From positions 248,001-312,000 of the forward strand of contig NZ_LOKZ01000001.1 of NCBI RefSeq assembly GCF_002211365.1: DNA of 64,000 bases. Direction: 5' to 3'. The stretch is from Rhizobium sp. R711. Lineage in GTDB: Bacteria; Pseudomonadota; Alphaproteobacteria; Rhizobiales; Rhizobiaceae. This document shows positions 27,030 through 35,384 of the stretch, in pieces (the stretch's first letter is position 1; each line of letters starts with the position of its first letter). A model generated the notes under the pieces. That model ran no database searches. It saw nothing but the letters and a program-made list of their open reading frames with translations, and was not told the origin of the DNA. The translations under genes were made by a program, and so were the position numbers.

Positions 27030-28205
27030 TCAGCCCTTCTTGGCGCCGATCTTCTCGTCCCAGATGCGGAAGGCTTCGACGAGCTGCTTCGGCTCCAGCG
27101 GAACCTCCAGCGGATTGTTGGCGATCCACTCGGCATATTCGGGCCGGCCGAATTCCTTGATCGTGTCCTGGCTTTCCTGCGGCGCCATATCAAGGGTGAC
27201 GTCCTTGACGGCCGGACCCGGGTAGAAATAGCCCGCATCATAGGCGATCGCCTGCTGCTTGGGCTGCAGGATGTAGTTGAGGACGTCGATCAGAACGCCG
27301 ATCTTCTCGTCTGAAACACCTTTCGGGATCACGGCGTAATGGGCATCGGTGACCCAATGGAAGCCATCGAGCTTCTGCACCTTCGCCTCGGCTGGAACGA
27401 TGCCGAGTGCGCGCGGATTGATGTCCCAGCCGGTGGTCGAAACGACGATATCGCGCGTCCCCTCGCCAAGTTCCTTCATCACCTGGCCAGTGCCGGTCGG
27501 ATAGTACTCAATGTGCTCGCCGAGCGCGGCAAGATAGTCCCACGTCTTTGCCCAGCCCTTGGCAGGATCGCGAGGGTCGCTATCCCCAAGCAGATAGGGA
27601 AGTCCCATGAGGAAGGTGCGGCCCGGACCGGAATTGGCTGGCCGGGCATAGATGAAGCGGTTCTTGTTCGCCTTTGCCCAGTCAAGCAGCTCCTGCGCCG
27701 ATTTCGGCGGCGTCGGTACCTTGTCGGGCATATATTCGATGAGTGGGCCGGATGGGTAATAGGTGATGACGACGCCCTGATCCTTGGCAAGAGCCTGCAT
27801 CTTGAAAGCCTGCGGCTGCAGGATCTGCTCGAGATTGGGAAGGTCCGACTTATGTGCTGCGAGATCGATCCAGAGGCCCTGATCAAGACCCGCTGACAGC
27901 GCATCCGTACCGGTCAGAACGAGATCGATATCGACCTTTCCAGCGGCCTGCTGGGCCTTGATTTTACCGGGCAGCTCCGGGGCCGGCGCCTTTGTGAAGG
28001 CGAAGCTGGAGACCCATTCGGGCTTTTCGGCGGCATAGGCCTCGAACATGCCCTGGGTCAGCGCCAGATTGCCGGCAACGTCCGCGATCGTGATGGTGAC
28101 GGGGCTTGCCGGTTTCTTTGCCTGGGCAAAGACCTTGAGCGGCAACATGGTCGCGACGGCGGCGCTTGCGGTTGTGCCGACAAATGTTCTGCGGGTGATT
28201 TTCAT
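27030..28205 (-). CDS. ABC importer solute-binding protein with Tat-type signal
   Basis: A 391-residue periplasmic receptor. The N-terminus MKITRRTFVGTTASAAVATMLPLKVFAQA has the twin-arginine pattern, so folded export is likely. The fold is of the polyamine/iron-type class (VTITIADVAGNLALTQGMFEAY, LDQGLWIDLAAHKSDLP, TGWDINPRALGIVP). The gene lies first in an operon with ATPase and two permeases. A GntR gene diverges from it and is followed by mannonate dehydratase, so a hexuronate, hexuronide or related acid is a reasonable ligand. This is context inference only. Confidence 0.9.
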   Translation of the reverse strand: MKITRRTFVGTTASAAVATMLPLKVFAQAKKPASPVTITIADVAGNLALTQGMFEAYAAEKPEWVSSFAFTKAPAPELPGKIKAQQAAGKVDIDLVLTGTDALSAGLDQGLWIDLAAHKSDLPNLEQILQPQAFKMQALAKDQGVVITYYPSGPLIEYMPDKVPTPPKSAQELLDWAKANKNRFIYARPANSGPGRTFLMGLPYLLGDSDPRDPAKGWAKTWDYLAALGEHIEYYPTGTGQVMKELGEGTRDIVVSTTGWDINPRALGIVPAEAKVQKLDGFHWVTDAHYAVIPKGVSDEKIGVLIDVLNYILQPKQQAIAYDAGYFYPGPAVKDVTLDMAPQESQDTIKEFGRPEYAEWIANNPLEVPLEPKQLVEAFRIWDEKIGAKKG

Positions 28206-28370
28206 TTCTGTTTCTCCTCCTCTTTGTTGCCGGACGCGCCAATGACAGGCGTCCTTTGGCTGGTCACGACGGGGACCGACCGTATCCGTTTAACGTCTGA
28301 AGCCTCCCTGAAATGATTGCCAAAAACACCATTCCTCCACAGTGCGCCTTGGCAGCTGCAACAAATTGAT

Positions 28371-28380
28371 ATACTAGTAT
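28371..28380. promoter_or_regulatory. candidate GntR operator, ATACTAGTAT
   Basis: A perfect 10-bp palindrome lies 30 bases before the GntR start, in the 204-base region shared with the divergent binding-protein gene. FadR-type regulators bind short palindromes of this kind, so it could control both directions. Confidence 0.5.
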
Positions 28381-28409
28381 GCACGACCAAGTCAACGTCA
28401 GGGCACCTT

Positions 28410-29132
28410 ATGCAGGCAGCAGCTGTTTCCGTTCCTCCCGCCGCAGCTTTTTCAGCCGAAAGGCCAGCCAAGCTTCGCCGCGTGACAACGGCCGACGCCA
28501 TCTTCGATCGACTCTACGCGGATATTCTCGCTCTGCGGATACCGCCCGGAATGCAGTTGCAGGAAAAGCGGATTGCCGAAGAGTTTGCGGTCAGTCGCAC
28601 ACCGGTCCGAGAAGCTTTGTTGCGGCTGTCAGAGGGCGGACTTGTCGACATCTACCCGCAATCCGGCACGGTCGTGTCGCGGGTGCCGGTTTCTGCGATC
28701 CCCGAGGCTGTCGTGGTTCGCAAATCACTTGAGGGCACGACGGTGGAGCGCGCTGCCGAAATTGCGACGACAGCCGATATTGGCCGCCTGAACTCCATCA
28801 TTGCGCGACAGCAATCGCTTGCCGCCCTCGGCGAGACCTCGGCGTTTCACGAAGAGGACGAGGCCTTTCACGAGGCTATTGCCGGCATTGCCGGCTATCC
28901 CGGCATCTGGACAATCCTCAAGAGCGTCAAGGTGCAGATCGACAGGGCGCGGCGCCTGACGCTGCCGGCACTTGGCCGCATGGACAATGTCGTGCACGAG
29001 CACGAGCTCATCCGCGACGCGATCGCTGCCCATGACCAGGAGACAGCACGCAGGGCGATGATGCACCATCTGAGCGCCGTCATCCCTGACGTCGCCGAGC
29101 TTCGCACCCAATATCCAGACTATTTCTGCTGA
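28410..29132 (+). CDS. GntR family regulator, FadR/FCD subgroup, UxuR-like
   Basis: A 240-residue repressor. The winged helix lies at about 28-92 (AIFDRLYADILALRIPPG, EFAVSRTPVREALLRLSEGG). The C-terminal FCD domain carries the metal/effector His and Asp residues (FHEEDEAFHEAI, VVHEHELIRDAI). The ATG at 28410 gives the normal length; longer in-frame openings from 28317 are ignored. The gene is 41 bases ahead of uxuA and divergent from the importer operon, so it probably senses a hexuronate or its breakdown product and controls both units. Confidence 0.9.
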   Translation: MQAAAVSVPPAAAFSAERPAKLRRVTTADAIFDRLYADILALRIPPGMQLQEKRIAEEFAVSRTPVREALLRLSEGGLVDIYPQSGTVVSRVPVSAIPEAVVVRKSLEGTTVERAAEIATTADIGRLNSIIARQQSLAALGETSAFHEEDEAFHEAIAGIAGYPGIWTILKSVKVQIDRARRLTLPALGRMDNVVHEHELIRDAIAAHDQETARRAMMHHLSAVIPDVAELRTQYPDYFC

Positions 29133-29173
29133 GCAGATCGGAAAACAACGACATAGAACGTAGGGAGGAACAG

Positions 29174-30361
29174 ATGCGCCAAGGTTGGAGATGGTTTGGG
29201 CCGGAGGCACCCGTAACGCTTGACGAGGTGCGTCAGACCGGAGCCACGAATATCGTTTCGTCGCTGCACCAGGTCCCAATCGGCCGCGCCTGGACGGAAG
29301 GCGAGGTCCGTGAGCGTCAGGCACTGATCGAAACGACGCCGGCCGGGCGTTCGCGACTGACCTGGTCGGTCGTCGAGAGCATCCCGATCCCCGATGCGGT
29401 GAAGCGCAATGGCGCACGCGCGACGGCAGAAATCGAGGCCTGGATTGCCAGCCTTGAGGCTGTTGCAGCCTGCGGTATACCCATCGTCTGCTACAACTTC
29501 ATGCCTGTGGTCGACTGGACGCGCACCGAACTCGACCATGTGATCGATAGCGGTGCGACCGCCATGCGTTTCGATCATGAGAAGTTCGCCGCGTTTGATC
29601 TTTTTGTTTTAAAGCGTGCCGGCGCCGAACAGCAATACTCTCCTGCGGACATGGCCCGTGCGCGCGAAGTGTTCGATGCGATGAGCGAAGCCGAGGTCGC
29701 GGAGATCACGCGGATCATAACCTCCGCCCTGCCCGGATCGACAACCGAACCGCTGACGATCCCGCAGTTTCGTGAAAGGCTTGCCGCCTACGCCGGCATC
29801 GACGCTGCCAAGCTGCGCCAGCACCTGATCGAATTTCTGCAGGCCGTGACGCCAGCGGCCGAAGCCCGCGGCGTCAAGCTGACGTTGCATCCGGACGATC
29901 CGCCGCGCTCCCTCTTCGGTCTGCCACGCATCGCTTCGACAGCTGACGACTATGCCGCACTGTTCGAAGCGGTCCCTTCAGAAGCAAACGGCATGTGCTA
30001 CTGCACCGGCAGCCTTGGCGTGCGCGCCGACAATGATCTGCCGGCAATCGCCCGTCGCTTTGCGTCGCGTATCCATTTTGCGCATCTGCGCGCAACCAAG
30101 CGCGAGGGCGATGGCCGCACCTTCCATGAAAGCGCACACCTGGAGGGCGACGTCGACATGGTTGCGGTTCTCAAGGAACTTGTCGCCGAAGATCGGCGAC
30201 GGCCGGCAAACGAGACGATCGTGTTCCGCTCCGACCACGGCCATCGCATGCTCGATGACCTCAACAAGAACGTGACGCCCGGCTATCCTGCAATTGGGCG
30301 TTTGCGCGGCCTGGCGGAGCTTCGCGGCATACTCTACGCGCTCGGCGCGCAGCCGACATGA
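29174..30361 (+). CDS. uxuA: mannonate dehydratase
   Basis: A 395-residue enzyme that turns D-mannonate into 2-keto-3-deoxy-D-gluconate in glucuronate catabolism. The TIM-barrel family signature is complete: MRQGWRWFGPEAPVTLDEVRQTGA at the start, VVESIPIPDAVK, LTLHPDDPP, the Cys in GMCYCTGSLG, HFAHLRATKREG and RSDHGHRM near the end, including the metal-binding His, Cys and Asp. AGGGAGGA lies before the ATG. UxuB and UxuC are not in the window. The gene follows the GntR regulator directly. Confidence 0.95.
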   Translation: MRQGWRWFGPEAPVTLDEVRQTGATNIVSSLHQVPIGRAWTEGEVRERQALIETTPAGRSRLTWSVVESIPIPDAVKRNGARATAEIEAWIASLEAVAACGIPIVCYNFMPVVDWTRTELDHVIDSGATAMRFDHEKFAAFDLFVLKRAGAEQQYSPADMARAREVFDAMSEAEVAEITRIITSALPGSTTEPLTIPQFRERLAAYAGIDAAKLRQHLIEFLQAVTPAAEARGVKLTLHPDDPPRSLFGLPRIASTADDYAALFEAVPSEANGMCYCTGSLGVRADNDLPAIARRFASRIHFAHLRATKREGDGRTFHESAHLEGDVDMVAVLKELVAEDRRRPANETIVFRSDHGHRMLDDLNKNVTPGYPAIGRLRGLAELRGILYALGAQPT

Positions 30362-30712
30362 TGGCGCCTGCTCTAGGACGACAAGAGATCTTTGCAGATA
30401 AAGGCGTTTCCTGCTGCCCGTGACATGGCTGCTGCTCGACGTCGATCAGACGCAGGTAAATCGCCTGAAGTAGGCACTTCAGGCGGTATGCAAATCATGT
30501 CAATCGAACCGCGGGTCTCCAGGACTTTTAAGTGCTGGAAGCAATTCGGATGCCGACGCGGAAGATGGCTTGTTAAACAAACGCATGGGTCTTGCGCCAT
30601 GCAGCCATAAAATTCAGAGTCGCTATATCTAAAATGCCGTCAGATTAATTCACCGGTTATTTGCGCCGAAGCTGTCAAATATAGTGACCACTGCAATAGC
30701 TCCGTTAAATCG
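30362..30712. other. intergenic, one strong hairpin
   Basis: These 351 bases hold no supported gene. The notable structure is the inverted repeat at 30462-30485. The rest includes an AT-rich stretch just before the GGDEF-like gene, where its promoter is likely. Confidence 0.5.
30462..30485. repeat. perfect 10-bp inverted repeat CGCCTGAAGT-AGGC-ACTTCAGGCG
   Basis: A perfect 10-bp stem with a 4-base loop lies 101 bases past the uxuA stop. No T-run follows on either strand. It could end uxuA transcription or be a copy of a dispersed palindromic element. Confidence 0.55.
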
Positions 30713-31471
30713 ATGACTCCGCAATTTCGATTTCGCCCAGACGCAATAGTCCCGCATCTCAAGAATGCAACGCTCGGCGCCCTGACCTCGGCAGGTGTGA
30801 TGACCGGGGTCGTTTGCTTGTTAAGCGTGCTCGTTCCCGAACGCCCGTTTTGGGCAGAATTGGCCGCTGTGGGTTTGATATCGGCGGCTGCCACATTTCC
30901 CCTGCAATTTGCCCTTCACCGAAACAAAAAAGCGCTTCGTGATCTCCAGAAAGTACTTCAACACGACCTCCATCATGATCCCGCCACAGTGACACTGTGC
31001 GCCGACGAATTTGCGACCTCGGTCGAGCGTCTAATAGACCGCCGGCGCGTAAGCACCACGGAAAGCCAGGATGGCGTCATGCTCGTCGTCAAGGTCGGCA
31101 ATTTCGATGACATCGGTCGCCGCTATGGACCAAAATGGGCGGATACGCTGCTTCAATCGGTTGCTCGGATCGTCCATTCTTCCGTGCGCCATGGTGATCT
31201 CGTTGCCCGCCTTGCATCCGACGAACTCGGGATTTATCTGCCAAGCACAACAACGGACAATGTCAGCGACATCTGCGAGCGCATCCGCGCTCGGGTGCAC
31301 GAAACCACCTTCATAGCTGGACAAGAGCGGCAGATATCCGTAACGGTGCGGTTTGGCGGCACCAGGGTCGGGGACCAGTCCGCCTTCCAGGCACTCCGCG
31401 AGGCTGCCAACAGCGCCGCCCTCGCGGAGGAAAAGGCCGGTCCCGTCCTTTTGCGGGAATTGTTTTCGTAA
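30713..31471 (+). CDS. membrane protein with degenerate GGDEF domain
   Basis: A 252-residue protein. Two hydrophobic helices lie at about 22-43 and 50-67. A GGDEF-type domain follows (about 97-250): VMLVVKVGNFDDIGRRYG matches the usual first α/β unit, VARIVHSSVRHGDLVARLASDELGIYLP holds the active-site position, and VTVRFGGTRVG is the later strand. The site reads ASDEL, not GG(D/E)EF, so GTP condensation is unlikely; such proteins may bind c-di-GMP or GTP, or be inert. It lies before the exopolysaccharide locus, though on its own and facing it. Confidence 0.8.
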   Translation: MTPQFRFRPDAIVPHLKNATLGALTSAGVMTGVVCLLSVLVPERPFWAELAAVGLISAAATFPLQFALHRNKKALRDLQKVLQHDLHHDPATVTLCADEFATSVERLIDRRRVSTTESQDGVMLVVKVGNFDDIGRRYGPKWADTLLQSVARIVHSSVRHGDLVARLASDELGIYLPSTTTDNVSDICERIRARVHETTFIAGQERQISVTVRFGGTRVGDQSAFQALREAANSAALAEEKAGPVLLRELFS

Positions 31472-31814
31472 AGAAGCTTTCGCACCTGCCCAGAATCTGT
31501 CGGCAACGTGCCGCGCAGGTGTCGGCATGCGCCAACGAGCAGCAACCCAGGAAAATCCGTCCGAGGACCTGTCAAGAGACCACTTCCAATGCGGCGCGGC
31601 CTACGCCCGCTGCGAGCGTAGATTGAGGAAAACAGGTGAAGCACGAAATTGGCTCATGAGCTCGCGCCTGCGCTTCCTTCGAGGTATCGCAACGGCAACG
31701 CGCAGAATGGCATCGGTTCGTCGAGAGTGCTGGGCAGCAGGTCTCGGGCCGGGCCTTGAGGCGACGGGCATACCCGCTCCATCACATCCACGGCGACCTG
31801 GCCCCGGTTCAAAG
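31472..31814. other. intergenic, nothing supported
   Basis: These 343 bases separate the convergent ends of the GGDEF-like gene and the exopolysaccharide operon. Open frames here have poor protein character and no ribosome binding sites. No clear terminator was seen. Confidence 0.45.
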
Positions 31815-32954
31815 TTACGGCGACCCTCTTGCCACCCCACCGCCGGCAATCGTTTCGGTGGCCGCGACTCCGGCTGCGCTTAAGACGCCGCAGCGCCAGA
31901 CGCTATAGACCGGTTGTGTATCCCAGTCGTAGTAGAAGGCTGCTTCCAGCCGCCCTTCCTCCATCATCTTTGAGAAGGCGCGGCGCACGGCGCGGACCGC
32001 CTTTTCCCGCTCACCGTCGTCGAGCGGGCAGGAAAGCGCGGTGTTGGCAATACCCCATTCGGTCACCCAGCACGGCCTGCCCTGCCCTTCAGGCTGGCAA
32101 AAATCGAGGAGCCTCGTCACATAGCGCGCAAGCGCCGCCTCACCTTTTCGCCCAGGGTAGATATGGATGCCGTAGCCATCGATGAGCGCATCGATGCCCC
32201 GCCCCCGCAGAAGCGAGATAAGTACCGACGGATCGAGCCGTTCCATGCCACGGCGATCTGCCTCGGCAGTGCCGGCATCGGAAAGCCCGGCTGAAATCAG
32301 AAGTGCGTCGCCGCTATGCACCGTCGCCCGCAATTCTTCCCGGGTGACGCGGACGGTGCCTATATAGGTGTCGAGGCCGCGCTCGAACGCCGAGCGATCT
32401 GCGACGTCCGAAACCTTGCGTGGCGTACGCCGTCCAGGGTTTTGATAGACGAGGAGGTCGCCATTGTAGGCGCTGTAATTTATCTCGTTTCCGGGCTCGA
32501 CGGCGTCGATGCGGATGCCCAGGCCGTCAATACGGCGAAGCGCCGCGCGCAGGTGCTCACGGTAACGATCGAGGTCCAGATCCGAAAGCCGATGAACGTC
32601 CCAGACGTGACCGAAACCGGTGCGAGGGCGCGTCTCCGGCGGATAGTAGTCCCTGTTTTCGAGCTGGATCTCGAGGAGGATCTTCAGGCCGAGCCGGTTT
32701 GCAATCTTGAGCGCTTCGATGCTTTTGTCCACCGGTCTCGACAGCGAAAGTCGGACATGGGTGATGCCGCTTGCCGCTATCTCCTTCAGTATGCGCTCCT
32801 GATCGGCGCGCGAAAGCCAGGCAAGGTTTACCCGGTTAATGCCGATGCGATCGGGGAGCCCATCGGCCGCGTCCGCCGGCGGTGCCGGGGCTAAGGCCCA
32901 AAGTGTCGAAAGCGCGCAAGCAAGGAGCGCACGCATTCGTGGCCTCACCGTCAT
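31815..32954 (-). CDS. exported glycoside hydrolase-like protein, clan GH-A type
   Basis: A 379-residue exported protein with a signal peptide (MRALLACALSTLWALAPAPPADA). The rest is TIM-barrel-like: HVRLSLSRPVDKSIEALKIANR, KILLEIQLENRDYY, then DAVEPGNEINY, the likely acid/base Glu after Asn on strand 4, and CWVTEWGIAN, the likely nucleophile Glu on strand 7. That pair is the clan GH-A arrangement. The gene starts 4 bases after the stop of the upstream pyruvyl transferase gene and ends the operon. It may trim or release the polysaccharide made by this locus. The start is set at ATG 32954. Confidence 0.75.
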   Translation of the reverse strand: MTVRPRMRALLACALSTLWALAPAPPADAADGLPDRIGINRVNLAWLSRADQERILKEIAASGITHVRLSLSRPVDKSIEALKIANRLGLKILLEIQLENRDYYPPETRPRTGFGHVWDVHRLSDLDLDRYREHLRAALRRIDGLGIRIDAVEPGNEINYSAYNGDLLVYQNPGRRTPRKVSDVADRSAFERGLDTYIGTVRVTREELRATVHSGDALLISAGLSDAGTAEADRRGMERLDPSVLISLLRGRGIDALIDGYGIHIYPGRKGEAALARYVTRLLDFCQPEGQGRPCWVTEWGIANTALSCPLDDGEREKAVRAVRRAFSKMMEEGRLEAAFYYDWDTQPVYSVWRCGVLSAAGVAATETIAGGGVARGSP

Positions 32955-32958
32955 CTGC

Positions 32959-34131
32959 TCAAAGTCCGATCTGCCCCAGAGCATTTCGGAAGTTCGCCTC
33001 GCAGGCGCAATAGCGGTCAATCACAGCCTGTGTATCGATCTTGCCGAGGAAATTGGCGAGATAGGCGCGCTTGTCCGCTTCCCTGTTCCAAGTGGCCGCC
33101 TCGATATATGGGAAGCCGATGAACTCCAGCATTTCCCGCATTCGGTCGTCGACCGCGATCATGAGCGCGGGCGTGCCGGCCTGCATGCCGATAATGCAGC
33201 CGTGGAAGCGACGACCGAAGCAGAGATCGCGCGCCGACATTGCGGTGCGCCACTGGTTCGTGTCGAAATAGACCAGCAGCTCGTAGTTCCGCTGCCATTT
33301 CTCCGAATGCTTGTATTCGGTCCTCCCGGTGATACGCCCGCTCGCCCGGTCATAGACTATGTCGTTGTCGTCTCCTGTCAGGGAGAGATTGTAGGCAACC
33401 ACTTCGTCCTGAACGACATAGCTTGCGACGCTGTCTGGCTTGAGCAGCGCGTGGGCATCGACGATCGTGTCTGCAACGCTGCCGAGATAGCCGCCGAAGG
33501 CGATCTTCTGGGCTTCCGCCAGCCCCGGATTGGCAAGCGCCGAAAGCGAGCGCTTCATGTCATTCGGCGAGAAGTAGAGCGATGGGCAGCCGGTTGGCTT
33601 GACGAACTTCATTCCCTGCTCCCTCAGGAACTCGGCGGTGAAATAGCCGCGTGTGAGGAAGAAGCTTTCCTTGTTTCTCAAGACCTCCAGGAATTTTAGC
33701 GTGCCAGCCGGCAGCTGCTCCTTCAGACCCTCCTTGCGCTGGATGCCGATGCCCATTACCACGACCGGCATCTTCAGCTTGGCGAAGATCTCCGCTTCAA
33801 GGTCAGCGGAATAGCCAGGCCGCAGGAGATTGGCGGAGGCGAAGACGCACAGGTCGAATTCGCGGTTCACGCGTTCGTAGAGCTCGTTCGAATCCCGGTT
33901 GTTGGCGAGATGCCAGAACGGCAGATAGGTGACGTCGTGGCCGCGCAGGCTTTCGGCCGCCCCTTCGCCGATCAGGTAGTTGCCGGTGTTGGCGATCTTC
34001 CTGACTTGCGAGATCAGGTCTTTTCTGGTGCGGGCCTCGTCGAAATAGGGCCGGTGGATGACGGTCGTGCCGGCGACGTCCGCAATCGTTCGCTGCAGAT
34101 AGGATGGGATTCCCGTAAGCAAGATACGCAT
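32959..34131 (-). CDS. polysaccharide pyruvyl transferase family protein, copy 1
   Basis: A 390-residue cytoplasmic enzyme of the family that moves pyruvate from phosphoenolpyruvate onto a sugar of a growing polysaccharide, forming a ketal. Signature segments are ANTGNYLIGEGA (about 48-59), FDLCVFASANLLRPG, KPTGCPSLYFSP and FGRRFHGCIIGMQAGTPALM with the Arg-Arg-Phe-His of the active-site region. It is closely related to the copy 36 bases upstream, so the genes are a tandem duplication. Acidic galactoglucan carries pyruvate, which fits the locus. Confidence 0.88.
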   Translation of the reverse strand: MRILLTGIPSYLQRTIADVAGTTVIHRPYFDEARTRKDLISQVRKIANTGNYLIGEGAAESLRGHDVTYLPFWHLANNRDSNELYERVNREFDLCVFASANLLRPGYSADLEAEIFAKLKMPVVVMGIGIQRKEGLKEQLPAGTLKFLEVLRNKESFFLTRGYFTAEFLREQGMKFVKPTGCPSLYFSPNDMKRSLSALANPGLAEAQKIAFGGYLGSVADTIVDAHALLKPDSVASYVVQDEVVAYNLSLTGDDNDIVYDRASGRITGRTEYKHSEKWQRNYELLVYFDTNQWRTAMSARDLCFGRRFHGCIIGMQAGTPALMIAVDDRMREMLEFIGFPYIEAATWNREADKRAYLANFLGKIDTQAVIDRYCACEANFRNALGQIGL

Positions 34132-34167
34132 AACTGTCCTTTGAACCGAAAAGAGATGATGGGGCCG

Positions 34168-35346
34168 CTAGTGTCCGATGCCGATTTCACGAAGCGTGGT
34201 GCGGAAGGCGCGTTCGCGGTCGGAATACCGGTCGACAAGTTCGCTCGTGTTGAGCTTTGCCAGATGATCGGCCACGAACTCGGCGCGATTTTCCGCCTTG
34301 TCGATCTCGGTGATGTCGACGGCGGGCAGGCCGGTGAAGCCGAGCATCTCGCGCATGCGATCGTCCACCGCCACCATCAGGCTCGGCACCGCCGCCTGCA
34401 TGGCGATAATCGATCCGTGGAAGCGACGGCCGAGATTGAAGTCCATCGACGAGGCCCAGGCGCGCCACTGGTTGGTGTCGTAGAAAGTGCGAACCTCGAA
34501 GCGCTGCTTCTCCCGCTCCGTGCCGGGATAGGCCAGATCGCCGATCATCAGGCCCGATGCGGAATCATAGACGCGCCCCTCGTCGTTGGGCTCCACCTTC
34601 ATGTCGAAGTGGAGAAACTCGTCCTGCACGACGTATTGCGGAACGGTGTCGTATGGGGCCAGCGCATTGGCGTCGAGGATCGCATCCTGATTGCCGCCGA
34701 GGTAACCTGAAAAGATCGTCCGCGCCTTGCCGATTTTTACGCTAGACAGCTTCGTCATCGATCGGCGCATGTTGTCCGGCATGAAATAGACGGAAGGGCA
34801 ACCGGTCGGGCGCACGAAGGAGAAGCCCTGGTCCTTCAGGAAGCCGGCCGACTCGTGGCCGCGCGTCAGGAAGTAGTGCTCACGCTCCTTCAAGACGGCC
34901 AGGAGCCGCTTCGTTCCTTCCGGAAGATTGTTTTCCAGATCCTTGCGGTTTTGCAGGCCGATGCCCAGCATGACGATCGGCATGTTCAGCCGACTGAGGA
35001 CCTCAGCCTCGGCGTCCGCGGAGAGCCCCTTGCGCAACAGGTTTGCACAGGTGAAGACGCAGATGTCGAAGTTGGCGTTGAACTCGTCGAACCCGCCGCC
35101 GTTCTTGCTCAAATTGTAGAGATGCCAGAAGGGAACCTGCTTTGCATGCGGCGCAAGCGCGCGCAGGGCACCCTCACCGATGAGGTAGTTGCCGGTGTTG
35201 CTGATGTTGCGCAGTTCCTGCAGGAAATCCTCTTTCGATTCCGGCTGCTTCTGCCGCTCCGCATAGGAGACGGACAGGCCATGGGCGCCATTGGCAAGGC
35301 GCGTGTAGTGACCAGGAATACCCGTCACGAGAATTCGTGGACGCAT
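34168..35346 (-). CDS. polysaccharide pyruvyl transferase family protein, copy 2
   Basis: A 392-residue paralog of the protein at 32959, sharing ISNTGNYLIGEGA, RPTGCPSVYFMPDNMRRS and LGRRFHGSIIAMQAAVPSLM. The start is ATG 35346 (MRPRILVTGIPGHYTRL), which lines up with the paralog's MRILLTGIPSYLQRT; longer frames to 35511 lie over the intergenic region and the preceding gene. Two copies side by side suggest pyruvylation of two different sugars or positions. It follows the GT2-GT4 gene by 38 bases in the same operon. Confidence 0.88.
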   Translation of the reverse strand: MRPRILVTGIPGHYTRLANGAHGLSVSYAERQKQPESKEDFLQELRNISNTGNYLIGEGALRALAPHAKQVPFWHLYNLSKNGGGFDEFNANFDICVFTCANLLRKGLSADAEAEVLSRLNMPIVMLGIGLQNRKDLENNLPEGTKRLLAVLKEREHYFLTRGHESAGFLKDQGFSFVRPTGCPSVYFMPDNMRRSMTKLSSVKIGKARTIFSGYLGGNQDAILDANALAPYDTVPQYVVQDEFLHFDMKVEPNDEGRVYDSASGLMIGDLAYPGTEREKQRFEVRTFYDTNQWRAWASSMDFNLGRRFHGSIIAMQAAVPSLMVAVDDRMREMLGFTGLPAVDITEIDKAENRAEFVADHLAKLNTSELVDRYSDRERAFRTTLREIGIGH

Positions 35347-35384
35347 TCGACTAGACCTTTCTGTTTCAGGGAGCGGCCCGGCAA

